Shown here: piece by piece, positions 9,246-19,423 of the stretch
How positions within the stretch are numbered: the first letter of the stretch is position 1
Layout: every line of letters starts with the position of its first letter
From: Irineochytrium annulatum
Taxonomy: Eukaryota; Chytridiomycota; Chytridiomycetes; Chytridiales; Chytridiaceae
Reading direction: 5' to 3'
Length of the DNA stretch: 37,548 nt
Assembly: GCA_027600665.1 (NCBI GenBank)
Contig: JADGJL010000140.1
Span: 1-37,548, forward strand
The notes under the pieces: model-generated
What the model saw: only the letters and a program-made list of their open reading frames with translations
Told to the model about the DNA's origin: nothing
Database searches by the model: none
Position numbers and translations under genes: made by a program

Positions 9246-11348
9246 CTCTTGAATTTGCCTTTCACTATAATGCCGGAATCCAGAATTATCTGGTTGCGTA
9301 TTTGCACAGTGGATAATTTGATTTCACGTTCCCATTCGGGATCCATGAATTCCAAAATCTGCTCGGCATAGTGCTTTCAATATGAAACGTAGTCTTCCTT
9401 TCGACTAATACTGCTTGGTCTTCACCATCATCCAATTCGATAGCTATTTCCTCTTCTTCATCCTCTTCCGGATCGGAAATATATATGACTAGTTCTGGTT
9501 CGTTGGTTTCTTCCACAATTCCAGAAAGGTTCTATCAATGTGAATTCACCCTCGGATGGTTCAACATTTTGTCGATTTCGCTTTCGCAATTTGCGTACCC
9601 ACGGAATATCTTCGATTCCTGTCTCTTCGCGTTCTTCTTCGCTTTCTTCCTCCCCCGGAACCTCATCTTCATCCTCTTGACCTAATGGTTCAAAGAAGAA
9701 GAGATTTGGGTCCACTGGTTCTGCACCCTCGGCATCACTTATAAGTATATCTGCCTTTTCACGAGGTTGCTGTTCAGCGAATGATAATTCGCGTACTTTG
9801 CGTTGTTAAACCAGGGAGGCGTTGCTCAAAGAATCGCGCGTGGTAGACCCTTTGTATAGCTCGCGTTCGCAAGTTAAATACAAGTATAATACTGCGACCT
9901 TCCATTCCTAAGAAGAATCCCGAATCTGCTCGGGCTGCAAACTCGTTCCCTTGGTTTTTCCTTTTCCCAAAGTTCTCAATATAAGAACAAGGCATCCGAA
10001 CACTCGGAAGTGCTGGTAATCTTGCGGCGTTAATTCCTTTCCAGACCATCTTTCCCAAGGGATAAATCCATTATTTAATGTATTCCCTTTTGTTTGGTCT
10101 AAGGACCGCCAAGTGTAATTGTGGCACTCAGCCGCGTATTTCATCGCGTATGTCCAAAGGTTGCCAGGTAACCCTGCTGTTGCCAGCATGCATAATGCAC
10201 GGGTTACTAGCTCTCGAAAAGGTCTTTCATAAATGCCGCCCAGCGCTGAAACATATGGGACTATCCATTCCAACTTGATTGGATGGTTGCGGTGGGAATT
10301 CCATTCCTCAAAAGAATTCAATTTTAGTTCCCGTTCGTTGTCTGCTCTTAAGCTCTCAACATGTTTCTGCTGATAGTTTTCCATTATTTGAATGGTTTTC
10401 TTTAACGCAATCAGAGCCTGGGATTTCAAAGCAATCGTGTTAATAAAACACTACAGATGACCATGCATCCACGATCAATTGGAGGTATAGTTCTCCATTG
10501 TACGCTCTAATTGGCATCTTCCCACATAAGTCTGTTCCAATCCTCTCTAGCACCCTCGTTGCAGGTCTTTTCGTATCATACAACGGTAGAGAGCGTGCTT
10601 TATATTCAGCACAAATTAAACAGTCATCTGGATTTGGGAAGAAATTTGCCACAGTATAATGAGAAAGATTTTCATTGGTAGTTTTTGCAAGATTGACGTT
10701 TTCGTCATTACTTTCATCCCCATCCTCCTCTACTGACCTTTCGCCTTCTTGGAAAAACACTCGTCGCAGTGTATTCCTCAGGTATATCTTGCTAGGATGT
10801 CCGAGACGTTGATGCCATATCTGCATCAGTCTTATTCCTTTAGCAGAATTTTGTTCAGCATAAAGTTGAGGAGGTTGATCTACCTCAGCCTCGGGCAACT
10901 GTTGTCCCGTCGGGCTACTTTCTCCAGACGGGGCATCACCCGCCTCTCTTTCAGGAATATCCCTTCGGCTTCTTTGCGAAGGTCCTGCCTGCAGCTCTTC
11001 CGGTGCTTCTAGACGTTTCTGTGCACGCCTTGTAATGACTTCAGGAGTCAAATCCATTGGGACGTCTACGCGTCTACCATAAATCGTCGTCGACTTTGAC
11101 GCGACTTGACCAGGCTGGAGTTCTTTCACAGTAAAACCCCAACCAGTTGAGCGATATCCGCTGGTTGGCGGTGCTCTAGTCCTTTCTGGCGATTTTGCCA
11201 AAGATACAATCGTGATCTCAGGTCCCCTTAAAGGGACTTCAACTTTGGAAGATGTCTGATATCCTGGAAATAAGTGGATTGTCCTATATGTCGACAATTC
11301 CGCTTCATAAAATCTCTGAGATGAACTAAACCTCCTGTTGCTATTCAA
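9246..11348 (-). pseudogene. Copia-B GAG-pre-integrase, integrase and acidic linker
   Basis: The frame at 11348-10440 is a long Pro/Arg-rich segment, then IWHQRLGHPSKIYLRNTLRR and DCLICAEYK, the HHCC zinc-binding pre-integrase module. IGTDLCGKMP follows, carrying the first catalytic Asp. A one-base frameshift at about 10435 leads into the 10429-9908 frame with LRADN (second Asp) and GGIYERPFREL (catalytic Glu). The frame at 10058-9774 carries the typical post-integrase sequence DSGFFLGMEGRSIILVFNLR. From about 9715 to 9286 an Asp/Glu-rich linker bridges to the reverse transcriptase. Breaks at about 10435, 9908 and 9774 make it non-functional as one protein. Confidence 0.87.
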
Positions 11349-12501
11349 CCCAAGTCGATTATGGAAATATACTGATAGCGACTGGGGTCATATTTCTCGA
11401 TATTCAAGAAAAGTAGTTCATACAGGTCATTTCCAGGACTCATCATGTCTCTGAACTCAGCTGCATCACGTTTTTGGGCCGCCATGGAATTTTCCATTGA
11501 CATTGGTACGACCCTCATAACGGGTTCCCACAACCGATTTGCAGAACGTCCCAAACAAAGAGGAATGTTCGCGAGAATATCACCCGCGAATGTATCGGTT
11601 AAGTCCTCTCCATTTTGCCGTACGATATAGAGTAATCGGCCCGTTAGCCCATCTTCGACTAACTGTGAAAATTCTCCAGTCCTTGATCCTTCGGCGATCT
11701 TTTCGATCTTTGTAGTGCCGATAAGAACCTTAACTAGCCCTTCGACAATCAAGGCTTCTGGAATATAAAATTCACTCTCGCCAATCATAAAAGTTATGGC
11801 ACAATCCTGAGAATTCTTAGCCGCGTATTTCCGTCGGCCATAATCAACATAGATTGCTTCAATGGGATATACTTTACTCCAACCTCAAATCGGAGTTGGC
11901 TCAGTGGTAAGAACACATTGTTCGCACCACTATCTATGAGCGACTTAGCCGAATATTCCATTGTGCTTCGATTGTCCGGGGTCAATGTGAGGTATTCAGG
12001 GGTTTGATATGCTGGCAGCCTCAATGTCTGCTCATGGATATCCATTGATCGAGGAGTTGGACGAAATAAAACATTGAGGGGTTCTCGTGCTTTATAAGCT
12101 ATAAAAGTTCTCCCATCAATTTCGTCCATTTGTAGACTCATCGATACGTTTGCCCGAAACCCAAAACGAGAAGGTGAATGTTCGGTATGATCAGCAGCCG
12201 TATTAACAACCGCTTCCGGTTTCTTTACAATGACCAATGCCTTTGAATTCTCCACCATTCGGGCGTTAAAGGTATCATTAATCATTTCCCGCAGGTCTTC
12301 CTTGCTAACATTCAGCAACTGCTTCGTCTGGATCGCCCCTTTCTTCGGAGTCTTTACAACTTTGCGTTTATTTGGAGAGTTTGATCTGCTTCTTTGAGCT
12401 AGAGATCCTCCTTTCAGATAACATCGGTCAGCATTATGATGACCTATTGCAAAAGTTGCTTTAGTTAAGTTATTGCTTAACATAATTGGGCCGTACCCCA
12501 T
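11345..12501 (-). pseudogene. Copia-B post-knuckle region and aspartic protease
   Basis: The frame at 12501-11794 continues from the second half of the zinc knuckle (GHHNADRC) through a Lys/Arg-rich segment to SLIDSGANNVFLPLSQL near 11940. That is the D-S-G active site of a retropepsin-type aspartic protease. It stops at 11794; the next frame, 11788-11345, probably continues the protease C-terminus and spacer and ends just as the integrase frame opens. The frame changes could be mutations; I see no convincing programmed slip site. Confidence 0.8.
12444..12496 (-). other. Candidate intron (53 nt) splitting the Copia-B Gag zinc knuckle
   Basis: On the minus strand the segment starts GTACGG, contains CTTAACTAAAG (a good branch-site match) and ends TTTTGCAATAG. 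Removing it joins CNKHQGWG to HHNADRC in frame and rebuilds a Cys-His-His-Cys zinc knuckle. Without removal the frame ends four codons later in a TAA. The corresponding Copia-A knuckle (CDMHGWGGHITKDC) has no insertion. Confidence 0.55.
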
Positions 12502-13476
12502 CCTTGGTGTTTATTGCACAAGATAGCGGTCTTCGTTTTGTGCCATGACGGTCGCTGAGAGCGGTCTGCATTCTCTCCAGCGACATTTGCGATGGGAGTC
12601 ACCCGGGCTTTGCCCTTTTATAGTCACGTGTCGGCTTATAAGCCATAATAGTTTTCGCCGGTTGACCGTTTGATATTTTAAAATTCATGCCATGCAGTGA
12701 AATCAACCAGTCAAGGAGTTGATGCAATGCATCTTGCAACTCCCTTATATTCACATCCGACTTGCTACCGCGAGGCCCATACTCATGCTTCAAGATAGCA
12801 AATGCCTCGGTATCCGGTAGGTCCATCATAATCTTTGATTGTATAATCGTTTTCAGTCGGTTCCGTTGGTCATTATAGACCTCTGACTCGACTATCTGTT
12901 AGACGTCGAGCCAAGTCATTCCCGAAGGCACAGGAGTTTCAAGAGGTGGAAACTCGAACTGAGGTACTCTGGCCGACTGAATACGCCTTCATGGCTGCCG
13001 ATCTGCTCATCAAGGCCTTTCATGTATTTCTGAAAGCCCCCAACAGTCATGGTTGTGAGGTCCAATTCAAGGATCTCATTAAACCAGGCAGAGTCCGCAG
13101 TGACCTGTGATATCACTGTAAACCTATCACGTAGGTAGTTAACCATGTCCTGCACCAGGTTGATAGCGGTCAACTCGGAACGTATGACGTCTGAGCGGTC
13201 AGCCACGGCGTTCGTCAGGATTCCCAACGCTTTCTGATGTTGCTTGGAGTAATCCGTCCATGCTTTGACTCGACCATTAAAGTCAGCAGCCGTTTCGCCC
13301 TCAATCCGAGTGGGGCGAGCTGGCGTCCATGTCAAGTCCGGTGTGGTGAATGGATCAGCACACCCTTGATCACGTAGGGCTCCAAGGAACTTCGTCTCGA
13401 GCCAATATTGGTATTCTTGTAGAGTATGTCCGGTAAACTTTCCGGCCTCCACCTTCGAGGTCGATTGATTCGACAT
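12502..13476 (-). pseudogene. Copia-B Gag (degenerate)
   Basis: The start codon at 13476-13474 lies 22 bp inside the 5' LTR border. The first frame (13476-12916, 186 codons) resembles copia Gag of the UBN2 type, with AWFNEILELDLTTMTVGGFQ as the conserved core. Copia-A Gag has DWLTNFHALELTSFTVGALI at the same place. A frameshift near 12960 and an in-frame TAA near 12900 follow. The frame resumes at about 12870 with MMDLPDTEAFAILKHEYGPRG and shifts again near 12600 before the zinc knuckle. Confidence 0.85.
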
Positions 13477-13497
13477 CGCCGTTGTATCTGAAGATTA

Positions 13498-14276
13498 TAT
13501 CAGGTAAAAACCGTCGTTTCGCTATTTGATCAAGTCCGTTATAGCGGGCTTGTTTGTTGGCCGTGAGATTGCTCTTCGGATTCGTAGCGAGGCAGGTGTA
13601 TAGTTTGCTCAAGAATTGAACTTGAGATGTGCAACTGAAAATCAATTGTTGATTGTGCGCATTCCTCCGCCTGATTGGACGTTCTGAGGCAAGCGAAATG
13701 ATTGGTGCGGAGTATGACATGCGCCCAATATTCTGACTGATCATATGCTCTGCGTCTCATTTCGAGAATGAGACGTTGCATAATATAGTACATTTGTACG
13801 GTACTATCGATTCATAAAATGTCATAATAGACAGCATCCGTAGTCAAGTCCAATCACTGAATAGAGCGTGGGATCGACCCAACTTTGGATCTCACATATA
13901 TGTGTTTACACCTTATCTCGCCTCCTTGAGTAATCTTCATAACTTAGCCAATGTCGAAAAGGGGTAGCTAGTCCCTTAATCATTAGCAATCAAGTAGATC
14001 TTCGGAGGATCCCGTGGATTTCACCAACTGTATAGGCGGGTCCTTTGCTTGCGTCAGACAACGCTCGCTGAGTCTCCCTACTTTCGCTATACTTAAGGAT
14101 TTTGACTCTATTCCACCAATAACGCATTGGTGTTGCTCTTTTCCAAGGAACGAGCGTGATTCCTATCGGATGGGAACATTTGAAACTTTTAGTGCCACAT
14201 CACCTTTTAGTGACTATGGCGTATCGAACGTATATGTATACCAACACATAGACGTGATACTTCGTTCCGCCTGACA
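13498..14276 (-). repeat. Copia-B 5' LTR
   Basis: 779 bp. It is the partner of 6198-6978, with about 95% identity by eye and a 7-bp length difference near 13790. It begins on the minus strand with TGTCAGGCGG and ends CCTGATA. Gag starts 22 bp further on. Confidence 0.92.
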
Positions 14277-14281
14277 TTGCT
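14277..14281. repeat. Target-site duplication of Copia-B, right copy (TTGCT)
   Basis: Identical to 6193-6197 on the other side of the element. Confidence 0.9.
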
Positions 14282-16027
14282 CCGATTTGCAATCTTCTTG
14301 ACCGCCTTCTTGAATTGCTGGTTTGGTTTTGATGTCAACTGTTCGTGTTGGGGACGAACAATGACATGACCAACTAGACGTCTTTGCCTTAGTCGGCTAA
14401 GAGGTATATTGTCCAAATCAATGTCTTGGCCAGCAAGACGTATGCTAACTTGTTCTATTCCGTCGTTGTCATCCGACGGTATTTCCTCTTCTCCTTCCCC
14501 ATCGCTGAGTTGGATTTGGAGTTCGCCTTTTTCAACCTCGGGCTCATCAATTCCCTCATTTGGTCGATGAAGCCAAGGCTCCTCATCCAGTATCTCCTGC
14601 TCAGAAGGTTTGATTTCTTGTCGTTGTTGAGTTCTTGAGGAGATGGGGAAGGCATCCTCGAGTACGGCTATTCGATTTGCTTCGTCTGAGGGGATCTCTC
14701 CATCATCTGTTGGCTAAGCCGCAGCTTGATAGAAAGCATCCAGGTCCACTGGTTGTGCGTCTTCTTGCTCACTTGTGAGTATATCTCCTCCGGTTTGTGG
14801 TTGTTGTTTTGCAAAGGTGAGTTCGCGAAGTGTATCACGAGTAAGTCCAGGAAAACGATTTTCAAAGGATCGCACATGGTAGGCCCTGGTAATCTTGCGT
14901 GTCCATAAATTATACACGTAAGTAATTGTTCGTCCATCGAAACCTAAGAAGACGCCAGGATCCGAGTGGTATGCCATCTTTCCCGCAAAGTTATCCTGCC
15001 CTTCGCGTGTCCGTAGGTCTTTGGGAATGAGTAGAAGAACCAGGCAGCCAAAAATTCGAAAATGATCGATATTTAACGGTTTACCTGTCCATCGCTCAGC
15101 CGGGAAGAAATCCCCGGTATGCCAAAGCACATTATGGCATTCCGCAGCATAGTTAAATGCGTACGGCCAGAGCGTGGCTGGCAACCCAGCTGTCCGTAGC
15201 AAACTAAGCCCCTTCTTCACAATATCTCGAAGAGGTTGTTCTTACAAGCCTCCCTCTTGCGGAACATAGGGAACGATCCATTCCAATTTAATCGGATGGT
15301 CTCGTTGGGTTGCCGACTTATTGAATGCCTTGGACTTGTTTTCACCGTTGTCGGCCCGCAAAGATTCGACTGGTATTCTTTGATAATTCTCCATGGCTTG
15401 TATGGTTTGTTTCAACGTAACCCATGCCGCATCCTCTGATCGTAAGGCAACAGGAAAGATCATCCTTGACCAGTAGTCGATGTTGATCTGCCAGCATTTT
15501 TCCTTGCTTGGACCTAGGACGGGCATATCGCCTAGGAAATCGGAGCCAATTCGTTCGAGAACTCTTGTTGCGGGTCGTTCAGATGGTGGTGTGGGTCGCT
15601 TGTTCTGTTTCATGCCCTGACAGATTAGATTGTCATAGGGTCTTGGTAATTGCTCTATGACGATGTCACGGAGACCATTCGCCCCTCGATACGATCGAGA
15701 TAAAGAAGACTTGGGATTAAAGGTAATGCCATCTTTATTGTTTTCATTGCTAAACTTCTCCTCCCTGCCGAACGCTCGATTGAGAGTTCGTAGGACTTTC
15801 TCAGACGGGTGAGCTAACCTGAAGTGCCATAATCTGACAAGTTCAGAGTTCCTATCGAAAGGACCGTGTGAGTGCGAAGTTCGCAATGAAAAGATGTTCA
15901 CCTTTCCATATCCGTCAGCTGAAGCTTGATCTTCATCGTTGAGAGTCAGATCAATGACGGTTTGGTTCCCATCCTCGTCATAGGCCCTCTTGGGGCCGAG
16001 ACGGGACATGGCAGGAATCCGGGGCAA
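14282..16027 (-). pseudogene. Copia-A integrase and linker to reverse transcriptase
   Basis: The frame at 16027-15242 has LWHFRLAHPSEKVLRTLNRA (pre-integrase zinc module, histidines present), RIGSDFLGDMP (first catalytic Asp) and LRADNGE (second Asp). It ends at a TAA (15242-15244) within PQEGGL*EQPLRDIVKKG. The same frame then runs on to 14714 through LRTAGLPATLWPYAFNYAAE and PGVFLGFDGRTITYVYNLW. The only break across this ~1.3 kb is that TAA, where Copia-B has a Tyr codon; the catalytic Glu follows directly. From about 14700 to 14282 a degenerate acidic and basic linker leads to the point where Copia-B inserted. The reverse transcriptase continues at 6192. Confidence 0.88.
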
Positions 16028-17040
16028 ACCTATCAGGTTGAGAGCCGTGGTTGGAGTCGCGCCGGGGCCTCTTGCTATAAGGTCCGGATTGTGGCTGCGC
16101 TTGTTCCACTACCTGAATGTCGTTTGATCCACCCCGCGGATGGTGTATCTTACGCCTGGGCCGGAGCCTCCTACTCCCGGCTTTTGATTGCCTTTCCTGG
16201 GAGACTTGTAATTGCCTGAGTCGATCTCCATCTGGTCAAGGACCTATGAATCAGGGCTTCCAATCCCAAGATGGTCCTGTTGTGCGCAGGTGTAGCACAA
16301 TTGGCGGACCGGCGGTACTCGTATGGAACTTGAATATGATGATCGAGCCAGGTACGCATAACCGCTCCTCTTGGGATTGTTCTGACAATGTCGCTTAAGG
16401 CCACGGTCGGTTGAGTGAGGTCTATCCATGGGTAACCAGGATCACTCTTCACCGTATCCATGATCGGGTCCGTGGCGGCGACTTTTGCCAGCTTGGCGAT
16501 ATATTCCTTGTTTGCAGAGATTGCGCATAATTGGTGAAGCAATTGATCATAATTGCATAATTGCTAAGGAGAAACGCCGCATCATGCCCAAAGCAGAAAC
16601 TGTAATCCGGTGTTGTCAATGTCGGGATTGAAATCAACGCCTGCGGGAGATCTTCCACTAAGTAGGCATGGGAGACTGCACATTTGACCCCATTAATCTT
16701 GAATACAGCTGGTCCGCATCCGAGAATTCGTAATCGGTATCTGCCAGGTTCAGAAAGCTATTCTCTCCAAAGGCACTCATGTCTTGGAGTTGGCTGGTGG
16801 CAAAAAAAAATGCAATTCTTGCAGACCAAGGAAGACTTCGTTGGCGTCAGTGTCTAGATTTCCCGTGGTTGGCATGTTGAGGTGATCATCTATTTCCGTG
16901 GTAGGGCTATACAGTTGTGTATAGTCTATACTGATGGCAGAGATGGTCGTCTTAGCAGCCGCAAGACGAGCAACTGGACCTGATCGGATGCTACGGCCTA
17001 TCGATCCGCGGAAGCGAGCGCTTTTGCCCTTGCCCTGAGC
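16028..17040 (-). pseudogene. Copia-A protease region, heavily degenerate
   Basis: This is the interval between the zinc-knuckle frame and the integrase frame, where the aspartic protease should lie. Minus-strand frames at 16658-16449 and 16542-16171 are partly open and include LPQALISIPTLTTPDYSFCF. I find no intact D-S-G motif. Frame changes are frequent. The assignment rests on position between Gag and integrase and on the Copia-B layout. Confidence 0.5.
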
Positions 17041-18433
17041 TCAAGCGCCTTCCGTGATGATCTCACCGTCGCTTTCTTCATCGGAACTGTTGTCGCGGAT
17101 CATTTTCCGGGCTTTCTTGGTTGACTTGCCAAGGTATGCTTTTGCTGCTGACTTAAGATCCTCTTTCAACTCATCCTTGAACTCGGCCAGGGAAGCCGTG
17201 AGCATTTTCTGAGTAACCGTGCCTTTCTTGGGTGTCTTGACTTTGTGGCGTCTGTCTTTGGTCTTGCCCTTGCCGTCGCGATTGGAGTCGGTCCTACGCT
17301 GGAGGCCTTTGCAGTCCTTGGTAATGTGACCGCCCCATCCGTGCATATCGCACCACTTGGCGTCGGCATTTGGGCGCTCCGGTCGGTCAGCAGCCGAAAA
17401 TGTTTGTACGTGGATACGGCTTTTGCTTTCCGAGTTCGGGAGTCTTTGTCATGCTTGACGAGGGCTTGGAAGTACTGCCGCTTGTGACAATCGAGGAGTT
17501 AACATTGCCCTTGGCCTGAGCACGATAGAGCTGAAGGATCTTGTGAAGCTCCGTTTGAATTCGCCCAATCGACTTGTCACCGGCGGTGCCCTGGGGTCCG
17601 TATTCATGCTTGAGGATGGAGAAATGATTTTCGTCCGGTAGATCCCTTATAAACTTGACTTTGACCAGGGCCAAGGTTAGACTATCCTGGTACCTTCCCG
17701 CTTCCCTTGCGAACCAATCCTTATCTCTTCCTCGTTCAGGGGATTTCGCCTTTGTCGGGCAGGAACCGCACCGACATGTGGTCTTCCCCATGCCGCAGTT
17801 TGGCGTAGTGCAACCGTTGCTTCCCATGCGGCATTATCCGGAGAAATAGGGAGAGGAAGCGTGTATCTGAAGGTGTTGGTAGCGGTCGCCAGGAACTGAT
17901 CCATCTCTTTTAAGTATTTGATAAGCGCTCCGACCGTGAATGAGGTGAGCTCCAAGGCATGGAAGTTGGTGAGCCAGTCGGTGTCAGCAGTGTGACCTGC
18001 ATTCTGTCGGAAGACTTGATGGATGCAGTTGATTTTCTGATCAAGCCTAACCAGGTCATCGAAAGTCTTGCGTACTAATTCTGTGCGGTGCTGAATACCA
18101 CTCCAGAGGATACCGACTGCCTTCGCGTGCTTGTGGAGATAGTCGTACTCCTTCCTAAGGCGGGTATCACGTTCAGACTCCGTTTCGATTCGAGCTGCAC
18201 GGCCCACAGCTGCTCCGATGGCTGGTACTGCAGGGAGAAGCTGAAGGGCCTCGTCGACATCTCCGGTGCCGGTCAGACGCGGTCCGGTGTAGACAGACCA
18301 CTTTGATTCCACTTGAGAGTTGAAGGGAGTTCCTGTATTTGGTATCTAGCCAGAGCTGAAGGTCCGAATCCGTAGTGCCGGTGAAAGGATTTGGCAACTT
18401 CGTGTTGGAGGAATTCGAGGTATCGTCAGACAT
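17041..18433 (-). pseudogene. Copia-A Gag with CX2HX4HX4C zinc knuckle (frameshifted)
   Basis: Gag starts MSDDTSNSSNTKLPNPFTG at 18433, 38 bp from the 5' LTR remnant. The frame shifts near 18320 to the 18312-17677 frame with the Gag core DWLTNFHALELTSFTVGALI. It shifts again near 17800 to the 17827-17387 frame (LPDENHFSILKHEYGPQG). It resumes at about 17380 with KWCDMHGWGGHITKDCKG and a basic, then acidic, C-terminal segment ending at 17041. The knuckle has His in place of the second Cys of the classical CCHC. At least three frame changes make it inactive. Confidence 0.85.
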
Positions 18434-18471
18434 AGCTTGTTGCGATTCGTCGTATAGATGAGCTGCGTTTA

Positions 18472-18608
18472 TGTTGCGGTCCCTTCCCTGTTAAGCTGCG
18501 GAACCGTAGCTCCGACGTAAGTTCGCAAGTACTGAACGTAGGTGAGTAAGAAGGTAAAGCTGGTAGCGCCGTCGTAGTCCGTCTTGATTGAAGGTTTGTG
18601 TCGGCGCA
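18472..18608 (-). repeat. Copia-A 5' LTR remnant (137 bp)
   Basis: Matches 2922-3058 over 137 bp with few mismatches and no visible length change. Beyond 18608 the sequence is unrelated to the rest of the 3' LTR. Either the outer ~780 bp of the 5' LTR were deleted, or the true LTR is only 137 bp. The polypurine tract at 3837 favours the first. Confidence 0.7.
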
Positions 18609-19423
18609 TTGCTAGGGAGTCCAGCTCACTAAGCTTCTACCATCATTGTGCCGCGAGGGGCGCGCGCTAAAATCAGGTGCTGGCGCATCGGCAGCCTGGC
18701 ACGCGCTGAATTTAAAGGGCTCGCGGGGGTTGTATGTGTAAACGATAGTGTAGGTGAAAATGTAAATTGTAAATTGTATTGGTGGACTGTATATTTGTCT
18801 GATATGTATGCAGTGTTCTTGTGAGCGGCCATTTCATTCTCCAACGGATAATGGCTCTGGGAAGTGGCGACTATCGATGCGCTCGCTAACTTCACATACT
18901 CACTTGTCGGCGTGAGCGGGGTATGCTTTCCGAGGATTTTAGCATACCAGTCATCACTCTATGGGTGAAGCGGATAAGCATGGTTTCGCGGCATGCCTAT
19001 GCTGGAAATTTAAGGGGGGTAACCCTACTATAGTACCGTAGGTATCACCGTAAGGTGTATGTCAATCTGTGGGATTTGACAGAAGGGCATCTATTGACGT
19101 CTTCGAGTGAGGGTCATTACGGTGGCGTTCACACTGGCACGGTTGACACGGTCTTTCAAGACTGTACGCGAAGAACTCGAAAATGTATTGTCAGCAGATG
19201 AGTCAGCAAGTGTTGGGGCATCATAGCATCTTGGAATGACGGTGACAACGGTCGGTTTTATGACCAGAATAGACATGCAGTAGGAGGGTAACGAACGGGG
19301 GTATATGTAAAAAAGAAAAATACGAAAAATACAAAAAATAAAAAAAATGAAAATAAAAATAAAAAAATAAAAATATAAATTGGTGTGCAAGCAGAAAAGT
19401 ACATGGTGAGATATACATATAAA
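18609..19423. other. Spacer between Copia-A and the Furry gene, with A-rich tract
   Basis: No supported gene. An 88-codon minus-strand frame at 18895-18629 has no recognisable features. At 19307-19380 the plus strand is almost pure A with scattered T, C and G. This lies just downstream of the Furry stop codon on its own strand, so it would be in the 3' UTR or downstream region of that gene. Confidence 0.5.

Larger units (their letters stand above)
6198..14276 (-). mobile_element. Copia-B: complete but degenerate Ty1/copia element inside Copia-A
   Basis: Two LTRs (6198-6978 and 13498-14276) enclose a minus-strand internal region with Gag, zinc knuckle, aspartic protease, integrase, reverse transcriptase and RNase H in copia order. 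The element is flanked by a perfect TTGCT duplication. The plus-strand ends read TATCAGG...CCTGACA, near-perfect terminal inverted repeats. The LTRs differ at roughly 5% of positions by eye, including indels, so the insertion is not recent. Frameshifts and stops occur in Gag, integrase and RT. No TGG-type primer-binding site follows the 5' LTR; a half-tRNA primer as in other copia elements is possible but not verified. The host DNA on both sides is Copia-A pol. Confidence 0.93.
2922..18608 (-). mobile_element. Copia-A: old Ty1/copia LTR retrotransposon, interrupted by Copia-B
   Basis: One minus-strand element in two pieces, 18608-14282 and 6192-2922. Order along the minus strand: 5' LTR remnant, Gag with zinc knuckle, degenerate protease region, integrase, then (after the Copia-B insertion) reverse transcriptase, RNase H, a 3' non-coding segment, polypurine tract and 3' LTR. 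The Gag-integrase-RT-RNase H order is the copia order. The two pieces read continuously when Copia-B and one copy of its 5-bp target duplication are removed: the frame ending in KKAVKKIANRS at 14282 continues as KASYIRTYRV at 6192. About 7.6 kb remain without Copia-B. Frameshifts and stop codons show it is inactive. The 5' LTR is reduced to 137 bp, and no target duplication is seen. Confidence 0.85.
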
